From assembly GCA_016703765.1 (NCBI GenBank), contig JADJBL010000003.1:234621-298620 (forward strand): a stretch of 64,000 bases of DNA. The letters run 5' to 3'. The notes beneath the pieces were generated by a model, which was given only the letters and a program-made list of their open reading frames with translations, did no database searches and was not told the DNA's origin. Each line of letters begins with the position of its first letter. Positions within the stretch are counted from its first letter, which is position 1. Origin of the DNA: Saprospirales bacterium (lineage in GTDB: Bacteria; Bacteroidota; Bacteroidia; Chitinophagales; Saprospiraceae). A program made the position numbers and the translations under genes. Shown piece after piece: positions 8,728-18,866 of the stretch.

Positions 8728-8798
8728 GAGCGTTTCGGCCATTCGACCCAATTTACTTGTGTTTATTGGGGTTTTCGTTGAAAACAGCACTTTTTCCC

Positions 8799-8827
8799 GT
8801 GACCGGGTGACTCAGTCACCCGGTCAC
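8799..8827. repeat. GTGACCGGGTGACT palindrome, copy 3
   Basis: A perfect 29-base palindrome with the same core as copy 1. The remaining parts of the 369-base gap 8592-8960 show no gene; only these three palindromes stand out. Confidence 0.9.
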
Positions 8828-8960
8828 TAGGCACTGGCCGAGCCTGTTTTTATTATTTGCCTCCCCAAACCGTGTTAAATACTTGCGATTTTTTTACTTT
8901 TATAGACTCCAAAGGATTCGAAGGCCGAAAAGGGGTCTGTAAAAGCACTATCAATAGCCT

Positions 8961-9479
8961 ATGCGAATATTCATTCCGGGGTTTCTGTTCTTCCTGGTAT
9001 ATGCCTTACTCGGCAGATGGTATTTCGTCTGCGAAGTTAGGCATCATTGCGGAGAAAGGGAAACGACAGAAACGGTCAGAACCGCCACGCTGGTCTTAAC
9101 GGAAGGGGATAAGGTGGTATTGGAAGGCTTCGAGCAATTTTTCTTTCCGCCCGACAGCATCCGACCCATCCTCAGCGAGGAGAACAAGCGCTTTCTCGAC
9201 GAGTTGGCCTCCTTCCTGGCGCAACATCCGACCAAACAACTTTTAATCACCGGCTTTTACCTCCAATCCGAGAGCTCGGCCCCGTCCGGATTTTTTGAAA
9301 ACCCGGGCCACGCCCGGGCCGCCCAGATCGGTATGCAACTGGAGGACCGGGGCATCGACCCCCACCGCGTCACCCTCCATAATATGGCGCTGGAACGCGA
9401 TTCCCTGTTGGAGCCCGTCCGGTTCCTGATCCGCAAATCGACCGTTCCGCTCCTTATTAGTGATCCAAAAAACGATTGA
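8961..9479 (+). CDS. OmpA-like domain protein with N-terminal anchor
   Basis: A 172-residue protein starting with a signal peptide or uncleaved anchor (MRIFIPGFLFFLVYALLG). Residues about 70-152 look like a divergent OmpA/MotB C-terminal fold: NKRFLDELASFLAQHP followed by an ITGFY strand and an ARAAQIGMQLEDRGIDPHRV helix, which matches the order of the peptidoglycan-binding domain. The usual Asp/Arg pair is not fully clear. It is followed after one base by the coiled-coil/HhH gene and is probably co-transcribed with it. The function is probably to tether the envelope to the cell wall; this is inferred from the fold only. Confidence 0.7.
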   Translation: MRIFIPGFLFFLVYALLGRWYFVCEVRHHCGERETTETVRTATLVLTEGDKVVLEGFEQFFFPPDSIRPILSEENKRFLDELASFLAQHPTKQLLITGFYLQSESSAPSGFFENPGHARAAQIGMQLEDRGIDPHRVTLHNMALERDSLLEPVRFLIRKSTVPLLISDPKND

Positions 9480-9480
9480 C

Positions 9481-10736
9481 ATGGAATTTCTCAAAACCCT
9501 TTTCGCCTCCTTCGACCAAGCCGAAAGCCTCATTTTCATGGCTTTCGTATTGATCGCCTTCCTGATCGGCTTTGTACTGAGCTGGCTGGTCTGGACCCGC
9601 CAGGCCCGCAAGTGGCGACTGGAGGCCCAGCAATCCAAAGCAGAGCTTAAGGCCTTGCAGGCGGAATACCAGTCCTTCAAAGACCAGTTCTCCCTCCGGG
9701 AGGCGGATATCCAACACGCACAGGTGGAGGCCGAGGAAAGCAAACGCCGCATGATGGGCGCACAGGAAGACCGCTCCCGCATCGCAGCCGAACTCGAAGA
9801 AGCCCACGCCGAACTGGCCCGCTTGCAGTCTTCCGTCGCCGCGCAGCAGGTGACTATCGAGGACCTGAACGACCAAATACTAGGGCTTCGAACCAAAAAT
9901 GAGACCCTGGTTCGCAGAGTCCATGGAGACAACAGATCAAGTGGATGAAATAGCCCCTTCAACCGATCGACGCGGTGGCGGAAATGCAGAGCACCTTCAA
10001 CGCCGCCCTCCAACGCCTGAACGCTATCGAGGAAAAACTGCGGCGGATCGAAACGGAGAACGAAGACCTTAAAAACCGCGTAGCCGTCGCACAGGCGGCG
10101 CCCCGGAGCCTGGCTGCCGTGGAGCAACTATTCGACACGGAGGTAGAGGAAGAAGACGAGGAGGCGATCGTGCAACAAGCGCGGGAATACCTGCAATCCG
10201 CCATCGGTTCTATGATCCCCGCTGCGGTGGAAGCCCAGAAGGACGATCTGCAACAGATACACGGCATCGGTCCCTTTCTGGAAAAACAACTCCACTCGGT
10301 AGGCCTTTATACTTACGAGCAGATCAGCAAACTGGACGAAACCCTCATCGAGCAGTTGACGAAGGCGATCCAGTTTTTCCCCGGACGCATCTTAAAAGAC
10401 GATTGGGTGGGACAGGCCCGGCGCCTGCACGACAATCCAACGGAGGCGCCGCATGAGTTTCGCCCGGTATCGTCGGAAAACGAGAGCCTCCGCATCATCG
10501 AGGGCATCGGCCCCAAGATCGAGGCCCTGCTGGCAGACTCGGGGATACACTCCCTGAAAGACCTTGCTGAAGCCGATGTAGAGCGCCTGCAGGAAATCCT
10601 GCAAGCCGCCGGAGAGCGCTACCGCCTGCACGATCCCTCCACCTGGCCGGAACAAGCCCGGCTGGCCACAGAAGGGGAGTGGGACCAATTAAAATCCTTT
10701 AAAGAATACCTCAACCGGGGAGAGCATAAAGGCTAA
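9481..10736 (+). pseudogene. Membrane-anchored coiled-coil protein with two HhH modules, frameshifted
   Basis: This is one gene read in three frames. From the ATG at 9481 the first part gives a membrane helix (about residues 18-36, LIFMAFVLIAFLIGFVLSWL) and a long coiled coil, ending at a stop at 9946-9948. A short stretch of the next frame (METTDQVDEIAPSTD, 9923-9967) looks coding. From about 9969 a third frame continues the coiled coil and ends with two helix-hairpin-helix-like modules, LQQIHGIGPFLEKQL and LRIIEGIGPKIEALL. The net change equals one missing base. In related bacteria, such GIG modules at the end of a membrane coiled coil are common, with uncertain DNA or protein binding. The most likely cause is sequence error, but a real disruption is possible. 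The stop overlaps the convergent gene by four bases. Confidence 0.7.
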
Positions 10737-11197
10737 ACCAGGTCTGCCGGATCGGGTTGCTTCGGGTCTTCGTCGCCGCCGTCTTTTTTGTCCGATTTTT
10801 TCTCCGAGCGATATTTGCGCATCTTCTCGGTCAGTTCGTCCATCTTCTCGGCGATATGGCGCAGCTCCTCTCCAAGTATATCCTTGAATTCAGAAGCCGC
10901 TTTGGTAAAGGATTCCTGAAAAGAGCTGAATCCGTCTTTCCCGGAAGTTTTTTCTTCCGCAGCGCCCTCACTTTCATTCGGTTGTGCGCTTGCCTGCGGC
11001 TCTTCTTTCTTCTCGGCCGACTTCTTGAGCGATTCTGCGTTTTTGTGGAGGTTTTCCTTCATGTCGCCCATCAGCTTGCCCATATTTTCCATCATGGTGG
11101 CAAGGGCTTCTTTGATGTCTTCCGGCGCGCGGTTCAGGGAATCTTCGACTTTTTGTTTCGCTTCGTCGAAGGCTTGCTTAAAGGAGGAATCTTTCAT
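10733..11197 (-). CDS. Charged coiled-coil protein of unknown function
   Basis: A 154-residue protein without a signal peptide, almost entirely helical and charged (for example MKENLHKNAESLKKSAEKKE). It resembles apolipoprotein-like or LEA-like amphipathic helices. A central low-complexity region rich in Glu, Ser and Gly separates two helical parts, and the C-terminus is acidic (GGDEDPKQPDPADLV). It converges on the HhH gene with a four-base overlap of the stops. No family is recognised. It might be a cytoplasmic stress or scaffold protein, which cannot be told from sequence. Confidence 0.7.
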   Translation of the reverse strand: MKDSSFKQAFDEAKQKVEDSLNRAPEDIKEALATMMENMGKLMGDMKENLHKNAESLKKSAEKKEEPQASAQPNESEGAAEEKTSGKDGFSSFQESFTKAASEFKDILGEELRHIAEKMDELTEKMRKYRSEKKSDKKDGGDEDPKQPDPADLV

Positions 11198-11238
11198 TTT
11201 GCAATGGTTTTGAAATTTGAAATAAATGGCTGACGTAG

Positions 11239-11317
11239 TTTAGGAGGTTTAGAAAGTTTAGAGGGTTTAGAAAAAAACTAAACCTGCTAAACTTTCTAAA
11301 CCCTCTAAACTCCTAAA
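11239..11317. repeat. GTTTAGA inverted tandem-word repeat, copy 1
   Basis: The left arm is four spaced GTTTAG words (GTTTAGGAGGTTTAGAAAG at its start), the loop is A-rich, and the right arm is the complement built from CTAAAC words. It lies between the start of the coiled-coil gene and the end of the mscS-like gene. Further copies are at 23751, 34154, 50118 and 55704. Confidence 0.9.
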
Positions 11318-11407
11318 GCACCAAATAATAATCACCAGGCTCCTCCGATAGTTTCAACCCCAAAAGGGTATTGGTCGACAGAAGCAAGTACTTGGTCGGA
11401 ATCGACT

Positions 11408-13057
11408 CTAAAGAGCGTCGTCGGGGGGGATGGGTTTTTGAACCCGCTGCTCGAATTCGCGGATCATGCCCTCCAGGGCGGCCTCCATTTCCTCCCGATT
11501 CTGAGGGCCTTTATTGACCGTGCCGGGAAGCTGGCCGGGGAAGGATTCGACGTGGATGGTGGAGGTTGGGAAGGCGAATTCAATGCCAAGCGCGGCAGCA
11601 AGGCGAATGGCGCCCAGCAGCAGTTCTTCCCGGATGCGCAGTTCCTCGTCGTAGTTGTCGGTTTTTATGGCTACCCGATAAAGGACCTGAAGCGAGAAAT
11701 CGGCCATATCGAACAGCCGCACGTGAAATAACTCCTTATTGGTAAAGGGATGCGTGTGGACCAATTTTTTCAGGCCTTCCAGAAACCATTCTATTTTTTG
11801 GGGCGGCGTATCGTATTTGATGCCCAACTTGACGTCGAGAAGACGGAAAACCCGCACTCCGAGATTTTGCACCGAAATATTCGCCAGGTTCCCGTTGGGC
11901 ACGGCCACGATCGAACTGTCCAGGTTTTGGATGCGGGTCGTTCGGAATCCCACCTCCACTACCTTTCCTTCAAAAGTATCTCCAATGATCCAGTCGCCGA
12001 TCTGGAAAGGCCGGTCGAAGAAGATCATGACCGAGCCGATGAGGTTTTTCACCGTATCCTGTGCGGCCAGTGCCAGGGCCAATCCCCCGATGGAAACCCC
12101 CGCGATCAGAGCAGTGACGTTCACATCCAGCAGGTTCAGGATCTGAATCACGGCAACCGTGATGATCAGGAGCTGCATAATCACCTTGAGGATCGGCACG
12201 AGCTGGTTGTCCATAGGGCTGGAGGTCCGGAGCGTGTATTTCCGAAAATAAAGGATAACGATCTCCAGGATCCTTAGGCCCAGGACCATGAATAAAACCG
12301 TGGCCCCGATCCGGATCGAGGACATGATGAACCCCACCCATTCGATGGGCAGGTGGAGCAGGGGGACAATCCATTTCCAGGCCAGGATCAGGGCCCAAAT
12401 ACTCGTGATTCGGGCGATGCTGAAAACCAGTTTTTCCGGAACCGTTGCAGGGTATATGCGGCTCCGGCTCAACCGATTGACGACCGGACGAAGCAGGCGG
12501 CTCAGGAAAAAATGAACGATCCAGGTGATGAGCAGGAGGAGGAGAAACCCGGCGTATTGCCAAAGGGCGAGCCCCATAAAACGATGCTGTCCGTACTTGG
12601 GGATCAGGTTGATCAGCAGGTCGGAGCCGAAGGGATATACCTTTTTATGCAGCGAGGGGATTTGCTCGAGGGTGTAAACGGAGTAGTACCAGTTGTCGCC
12701 GACCTTTTGCAGATAGACCTCCGGCAATTCATTGGGGAAGGGCACATATTGATTTTTGCCCGAAGTACTGTCGATAAAATCCGGTTCGTCGGGCACCTCC
12801 TCCAACTTGACGTGGAGCCCTTTTCCGTCGAATACCTGTTTGAGCTTGATAGCCAGCGATTGGGCTTCCGCGGCGTCTTTTACCCCTTGGATGGGCCTCG
12901 CGGCCAGGTCGGGTTTGTAGGAATCGGGTTGCAGATAGAACAAATGCGTATTAAGAGCCCCGAAAGGCGAACTCAGGTCCGGTTTGGGCTGGGACTGGGA
13001 AAATAGCCCCAGGGGCAACAGTAGGAAAAGAAAAACAATTCTGGCCAAACGGGTCAT
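11408..13057 (-). CDS. Mechanosensitive ion channel (MscS family)
   Basis: A 549-residue protein with a signal peptide (MTRLARIVFLFLLLPLGLFS), a periplasmic region of about 140 residues and five membrane helices. The fifth is the MscS pore helix, with VNVTALIAGVSIGGLALALA followed by AAQDTVKNLIGSVMIFFDRP. The beta domain (FQIGDWI, VEVGFRTTRIQNLD, VPNGNLANISVQN) is canonical. The ATG at 13055-13057 overlaps the symporter stop as ATGA, so it is the last gene of a four-gene operon. Such channels release solutes on hypo-osmotic shock. Immediately after the stop, another frame continues for about 32 sensible residues (IPTKYLLLSTNTLLGLKLSE to 11318), so the true C-terminus may be longer. Confidence 0.92.
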   Translation of the reverse strand: MTRLARIVFLFLLLPLGLFSQSQPKPDLSSPFGALNTHLFYLQPDSYKPDLAARPIQGVKDAAEAQSLAIKLKQVFDGKGLHVKLEEVPDEPDFIDSTSGKNQYVPFPNELPEVYLQKVGDNWYYSVYTLEQIPSLHKKVYPFGSDLLINLIPKYGQHRFMGLALWQYAGFLLLLLITWIVHFFLSRLLRPVVNRLSRSRIYPATVPEKLVFSIARITSIWALILAWKWIVPLLHLPIEWVGFIMSSIRIGATVLFMVLGLRILEIVILYFRKYTLRTSSPMDNQLVPILKVIMQLLIITVAVIQILNLLDVNVTALIAGVSIGGLALALAAQDTVKNLIGSVMIFFDRPFQIGDWIIGDTFEGKVVEVGFRTTRIQNLDSSIVAVPNGNLANISVQNLGVRVFRLLDVKLGIKYDTPPQKIEWFLEGLKKLVHTHPFTNKELFHVRLFDMADFSLQVLYRVAIKTDNYDEELRIREELLLGAIRLAAALGIEFAFPTSTIHVESFPGQLPGTVNKGPQNREEMEAALEGMIREFEQRVQKPIPPDDAL

Positions 13058-14827
13058 GTATTCGTTGGTTTGGGAAAAAGCCGGAACAACAGCCATCCTC
13101 CTACAAGGGCGACCACAGTGCCCACAAGCGCCGGAATGATTTTGCCGTATATCCAGAAACCTACGCAGAAAAGCGCGGCGTAAACAGTTATGCAACCGAT
13201 AAAGGCCATCAGAAGTTCACCGCTCAGGCGGCTGGCGCCGTAGTTTTCTATGCCGCGGCCGTTTTTGGACGCCCATTCCAGCACCGGCTTCCAACCGGCG
13301 GAATGAGGCCGGATCAGCCCTATAAACTGGACCAGGCGGTCCATGGCAGATGGAGGAGTGAGAAAAGTGACCGTCAGCCAGGCAACCGTGGTGATGCCTA
13401 CGACCCAGAACAACTGGATATGCTCGGCCATGTTACCCGGATGGAAAAATTCAAAATAAACGGCCACCGCAAAAGATACGAGCATGGCCGTCAGCTCGCT
13501 GAAGGGATTGATGCGCCACCAAAACCAGCGCAACAGGAAAATCAGCCCGGTGCCTGCGCCGATCTTCAGCAGGATGTCGAAGCCCTGCATGGCATTTTCC
13601 AGGTAAAAGGCCACAAAAATGGCCATGCCCATCAGCAAAAATGTAATGATCCTGCCGGCCAGCACCTCTCCCTTTAGGGCTGACGGAGGGGTGAAGGAAA
13701 CGCTTGTAAAAATCGTTGACCACATAGGAGGCCCCCCAGTTGAGGTGGGTGGCAATGGTGGACATAAACGCGGCTGCCAGCGACGCCACGATCAACCCTA
13801 AAAGCCCTGCGGGCAACAGCCGGAGCATGGCGGGATAGGCCAGATCGTCCTTTACCACCTTACCCGCCATTTCCGGAAAAGCGGCCTGAAGGGAAGCAAG
13901 GTCCGGGAAGATGATCAGCGAACCCAGCGCGACCAGGATCCAGGGCCAGGGACGCAAAGCGTAGTGGGCGATATTGAAAAACAGCGTGGCGCCAATGGCG
14001 TGGCGCTCGTTTTTTGCGGAAAGCATGCGCTGGGCAATGTAGCCGCCGCCGCCCGGCTCGGCGCCCGGATACCAGACGCTCCACCACTGCACCGCCAAGG
14101 GGATGAGCAACAAGGGGACCCAGGCCGAAGGGTCGTTCAGGTCGGGCAGCATATTGAGGTGGCCGGACACGTTGGGGTGCGACAACATAGCACTCAGTCC
14201 GCCAACTTCCGGGTGGTTGACCACCACGATGGCCACCCAGACGCTGCCGATCATGGCGATGATGAACTGGAAAAAATCGGTGAGGATGACCCCCGTCAGT
14301 CCGCCGATAGACGAATACACCACCGTGATGCCGCAGGCCACGAGGGCCGATTCCGCCCGGCTGAATCCAAACACCCCGCCGATTTTCATGGCGGCGAGGA
14401 TGACCGTGGCCATGATGAGGCAATTGGCCAGCACGCCCAGGTAGATGGCGCGGAAGCCGCGCAAAAAAGCCGCGGCTTTGCCGCTATAGCGCATTTCGTA
14501 AAACTCCAGATCGGTCTGCACGCCGGAGCGGCGCCACATGCGGGCGTACACGAACACCGTGAGCATGCCCGTGAGCAGGAAGGCCCACCAGCGCCAGTTG
14601 CCCGCCACGCCGTCGTTTCGGACGAAATCCGTCACCAGGTTGGGCGTATCCGCCGAGAAGGTCGTGGCCACCATCGAAAAACCGAGCAGCCACCAGGGCA
14701 TGGAACGGCCGGAGAGGAAAAATTCTGCGTAATTCTTGCCGGATTTGCGGGAAGCATATAGGCCGACCAGCAGGGAGGCGACGAGGAAGGCGACGATGAT
14801 CAACCAATCGAATGTAGTGAGCTGCAT
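13054..14827 (-). CDS. Sodium:solute symporter (SSS family), one frameshift
   Basis: A sodium-coupled symporter of about 590 residues with roughly 13-15 membrane helices. The N-terminal part (14827 down to about 13675) shows SSS hallmarks: FFLSGRSMPWWLLGFSMVAT, GGLTGVILTDFFQFIIAM and ASLAAAFMSTIATHLNWGAS. The C-terminal helices continue in another frame from about 13675 (EVLAGRIITFLLMGMAIFVA) to the stop at 13054. The junction fits one extra G in AAAGGGAGAG. Both halves align with one family without loss, so sequence error is likely. The ATG is 39 bases after the DASS gene, and the stop overlaps the mscS start as ATGA. The substrate is unknown; the pattern resembles sugar or organic-acid symporters of Bacteroidota. 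Confidence 0.85.
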
Positions 14828-14866
14828 AGGTCTTCCGTTTTCGAAATGGGAAATTACGAAATTTCT

Positions 14867-16386
14867 TCACTTTAGTCCCCGCGCCCAATCCGGAAAAACG
14901 CCCTCCTCAATGCCGAATACCAGGGGCGCGATGAAATAGGTGATCAGCGAGATAATCACTACCCCATAGAAGTTGAGAAAAATGCCGGCCCGGGCCATTT
15001 CGGCAACGCTGAGCCGCCTCGTGCCAAAAACAATGGCGTTGGGCGGCGTGGCGACGGGCAACATAAAGGCCATCGAGCCGGAGATCGTGGCAGGCAGCAT
15101 AAAAAGCAAGGGGTTCACCTCGATGGCGATGGCCAGCGCCGCCATGATGGGCAGGACGGTCTCCACCGTGGCGGTGTTGGAGGTGAGCTCGGTGAGAAAA
15201 GTAACCAGCAGACTAATGCACAGGATGATCAGAAAAGGGTGCACGCCCTCAGCCATTCCAGTTGCTGCCCAAACCAGGTAGAGAGCCCCGACTCCTTAAA
15301 CCCGCTGGCCAGGGCAAAACCCCCGCCAAACAGCAGGATGATCTCCCAGGGAATCCCTTCGGCCGTTTTCCAATCCATCAAAAACTTGCCTTTTTCGTTT
15401 TTGGAGGGAATGAGAAAAAGCAGGACCGCCACGAAGATCGCCACCGTGCCGTCGTTGAAAAAAGCGGGATTGCCGAAAAGGTCCGACCAGCCGGGAATGA
15501 CCAAAGCTCCGATCGGGATGTCCACCCGAAAAAACCACAAAATAACCAGGGCGACAAAGGCCGCCGCCAGGGCCTTTTCTTCAAAGCTCATGGGTCCCAG
15601 CGCGAGGTAATCCTTTTCCATTTCGCCGCGGCTCAGGCTTCTCCAGTTTTTTCTTTTTCCAATATATATGATACGCAGGTAGAAAAAGAGGAACAAGAAC
15701 AAGAGCAGGGTGATGGGGAAGGCGTAAAAGAACCAGCCTGCAAACGGAATTTCGGGCCCTTCGGGAAAATAGATATGGAAGATCCGCACGAAGGAAAGGT
15801 TGGGCGCCGTGCCCACCAGGGTGGCGATGCCGCCGATGGATGCGCAGTAGGCGATACTCAGCAAGATTCCGATGCCAAATTTCCGGACCAATCCTTCTCC
15901 ATTGATCTCTTCCAGTTTCGAAATAATGGGCAGGGCAATAGGCAGCATCATCATCGTGGTCGCGGTGTTGTTGATCCACATCGACACGAAGGTGGTGGCC
16001 AACATGAGCCCCAGAAGCAGACGCGAAGGGCTGCTGCCCGTCATGCGCAGGATGCGCAGGGCGATGCGCTTGTGGAGGCCCCATCTCTGAATGGCCAGCG
16101 CCACCATAAAGCCCCCGATAAACAGAAATATGACGTCATTGATGTAGGATGTCGATGTTTCCCTCCCGTTCATGATCCCAAGAGTGGGAAACAACACGAC
16201 GGGCAGCAGGGAGGTCACGGCCAGCGGCACGGCTTCCGTCATCCACCACAGGGCCATGAGGATGGCCACGGCCAGGGTGTAGGTCACGGCGGGTTTGCCG
16301 GGCTCCAGATCGGCGAAGAGGATAATAAATGCGGCGATCAGTGGGCCTGCGAAAAAACCGAGGCGGCGGATTAATTGGTTGCTCAT
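14867..16386 (-). CDS. DASS/SLC13 family anion:sodium symporter, one frameshift
   Basis: A divalent-anion or dicarboxylate:Na+ symporter of about 506 residues. The N-terminal half has WWMTEAVPLAVTSLLPVVLF and WINNTATTMMMLPIALPI; the family's NNT motif is present. The C-terminal half has the matching second repeat, TELTSNTATVETVLPIMAAL, with the SNT motif, and then ATPPNAIVFG. The frame breaks near 15247 at a GGG run where one G appears to be missing (expected EWLRGVHPFL). Both halves are complete, so the protein is probably functional in the organism. Likely substrates are sulfate, phosphate or C4/C6 carboxylates. The start overlaps the stop of the ASPIC/UnbV gene as ATGA. Confidence 0.87.
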
Positions 16387-18651
16387 AAGCCCTGAAAGCT
16401 AATCTTCCTTTCCTCCAATACCTCTACCTCTGTTTGTCCCTCCACGATTTTGATCTTCTTATTCATGGGGATGTTCGTATGCTTGCTGAACGTGCGGGCT
16501 TTGTCGGGCCAAATGACGTGCACTTCCTCTACTCGTTGAGCGTCGCCCAGCCCGAATTCGAGTTCCATGCTGTTGCCTCCGAAACTGCTGCCCCCGGAAA
16601 CCGTGCGGAACAAGTAGCGGGTCTCTCCTTTCGAATCCACAAGTTGGACGAGAACCCGGGCGCCGATGGCAGAGCGGTTGACCTTTCGGCCTTCTAACAC
16701 AATCCTGAGCCAAGGATTATTATTTCCGGAGGGGTTTATAAACAGGGCGTTTTCGGACACATCGCCTTCAAACGCGCCCCCAATGACGGCAAAAATATCC
16801 TCGTCGCCGTCGTTGTCGAAATCGCCGAACCCCACGCCGTGGCCCTTCTGCAGGTGACCCGTGCGGCTGGAGGTCGTGACGTCTAGGAAGGAGACGCCCT
16901 TGTTATTCAGATACATTTTATTGGGCACCAGCGCAGAGAAGGAAGGGGCCCCCGTGCCGATATAACAATCCAGAAAGCCGTCGTTATTCAAATCGCCGTA
17001 GTTGGAGCCCATGCCGTAGATAGGCTCGTTCAGGCCTAATTTCGGGGCCACATTTTCAAACTTTCCGTTGCCCAAATTGCGATAAAGCCGCGGCAGGTTC
17101 TCCACGGGTTTGTCCAGGTAGTACTTCATCATCATTTCAGAGGCGGAAACGCCCCCCTGGATAGAATAGCTGGCGGCAAAAAATATCCTCCCAGCCGTCG
17201 TTGTCGTAGTCCCAAAACCAGCAGGGAAAACTGTTGAGAGGTTCCCCCGTTCCGGTGTGTTGGGTGACATCCTGGAAACTCACGAGCCCGTTTTCGGCGA
17301 TGCCGATATTGATCAACAACTGGTTTGGACGGTCGAACTGAGAGATGTATAAATCGGGACGACCGTCGTTATTGATATCCGAAGAGGCCACGCCCTTGAT
17401 CATGCCCCTCAGGTTGCTCAACCCGCAGGCGTCGATTTGGTTGGTAAAGGTGACCTGCCCTGTTTTGGGGTCTTTTCCGTTGCTCAGGTAGAATTCGCAG
17501 GGCTGGTCGGTGGTGCCCATGGTCGATTCATTCCCGATAAACAGGTCGAGCCAGCCATCGAGGTTGAAGTCCGTCCAGACTGCCGCCTGGGTGGGGTGGT
17601 AGGAAAGAAGTCCTGCGGCGATGGTTACGTCGGTAAAGGTGCCGTCGCCGTTGTTGCGAAGCAGGGAATTGGGGATCTCGCCTTGTTGTGCAAACCAGGC
17701 CCCCCGGAGAACGAGCAGATCCATCCACCCGTCGTTGTCGTAGTCGGCATGGGCTACGTTCAGCCCACCCGTAACCCCTGTCAGGCCCGCTTTCTGCGAG
17801 CTTTCCTCAAATGTGCCGTCTCCCTTGTTTATGTAAAACCGGATCTGGTCCGCAACGCCCCAGGAGGATGCAAAAATGTCTAACAAGCCGTCGTTGTTAA
17901 AATCATCCACGGCTGTGCCTCCGGAAAGAGCGGGGCCCTTAAGCCCGGCTTTTGCAGCGGCATTGACGAATGCGGGAAACGCTGTCTGGGAGCGGAAAGA
18001 CGATTCGGGCAACAGCCATTTGGCCGGTACGTCCCGAGGGTATCGCCCAAGGGACATATACGCGATATTGAGCATCCAGATGCTTTCGTAGTTGTCGGGT
18101 TTGGATTGCAACATCTCCTCAAAAAGCTGAATAGCCCGCTCGGTGGCAGTTTTTATGGCATAAACGCCTTTTTCGGAAATGGGGAAAATGCAGGATTCGG
18201 CGTTGGGCTGCGCTATGCAATTGTTTTGTTCCCCCAGGCGGAAGTAGTTGAGGGCGATGAGGCGCTTGATGCTTTGAAGGTCATCCTCCGTCGCTTCCGG
18301 AATCTTTTGGACTTCCTCGAGTAGGGATTCCAACACGATGATGGACTGTTCGTTTTCCCCCGCAGAGAGGAGTTCATACCCGAAGTTCATACGATGGGAG
18401 ATGCGCTGCAAGGGGTCTGTGGCCTGGTCTGCCAGTTGCGAGTAATATTCCGCCCTCGCAGCGTTGAAAAAATACGGCACTTTGGAGGGGTCGATTTTTT
18501 TATTGGCCTCATTCACCAGGCGGATCATTTCCTGGGTCCCGTTTTGTGCAGCAGGCTGATCGGCAGATTCGGAGGAGTTTTTACAGGCCGGGCTGAGTAG
18601 CAGCAACAGAAGTCCTGCATAGAGAAGGCGATGCGGGAAGAAGGGAATCAT
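16383..18651 (-). CDS. TPR / FG-GAP / ASPIC-UnbV lipoprotein (CRTAC1-like), one frameshift
   Basis: A predicted lipoprotein of about 755 residues. The ATG at 18649-18651 gives a signal ending LLLLSPAC. A TPR-like helical part covers about residues 30-215. FG-GAP/VCBS calcium-binding beta-propeller repeats follow (DFNNDGLLDIF, DYDNDGWMDLL, DFNLDGWLDLF, DINNDGRPDLYI). The C-terminus is the ASPIC/UnbV domain (SAIGARVLVQL, RTVSGGSSFGGN). The frame breaks at a six-T run near 17189, where one T is probably extra (expected DGWEDIFAASYS). It is the first gene of the operon with DASS, SSS and MscS. Eukaryotic CRTAC1 is an extracellular matrix protein; bacterial roles are unclear. Confidence 0.85.
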
Positions 18652-18678
18652 GGGCTTATGATTTTCTTCCGGAAAGGT

Positions 18679-18715
18679 AAAAAAAAGCCCGAACACCTTC
18701 CTGGGTCCGGGCTTT
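18679..18715 (-). terminator. Rho-independent terminator after tRNA(CAT)
   Basis: An eight-pair stem AAAGCCCG/CGGGCTTT (18708-18715 with 18684-18691) is followed on the minus strand by a T run. It sits 1 base beyond the tRNA 3' end and would end that transcript. Confidence 0.85.
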
Positions 18716-18716
18716 G

Positions 18717-18790
18717 TAGCGCGAGGGAGACTTGAACTCCCGACCTTGCGATTATGAATCGCACGCTCTAACCAGCTGAGCTATCGCGCC
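18717..18790 (-). tRNA. tRNA with anticodon CAT (Met elongator or Ile2)
   Basis: A 74-base cloverleaf. The acceptor arm is GGCGCGA/TCGCGCT with a G1-U72 wobble. The anticodon stem is TGCGA/TCGCA with loop TTCATAA (anticodon CAT), and the T arm is GGGAG-TTCAAGT-CTCCC. The discriminator is A and CCA is not encoded. The wobble at the top of the acceptor is not the C1-A72 type mispair of an initiator, so this is not initiator tRNA. Elongator Met is the default. The anticodon and T-loop region also resembles Ile2 tRNAs, whose C34 is changed to lysidine by TilS; sequence alone does not decide. Confidence 0.9.
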
Positions 18791-18866
18791 ATTGTGTAAA
18801 AGCGGACGCAAATTTACGTTTTTTTACCTGTAGTCCGCAACAGTATAGGCCGATTATTTTCTATGG

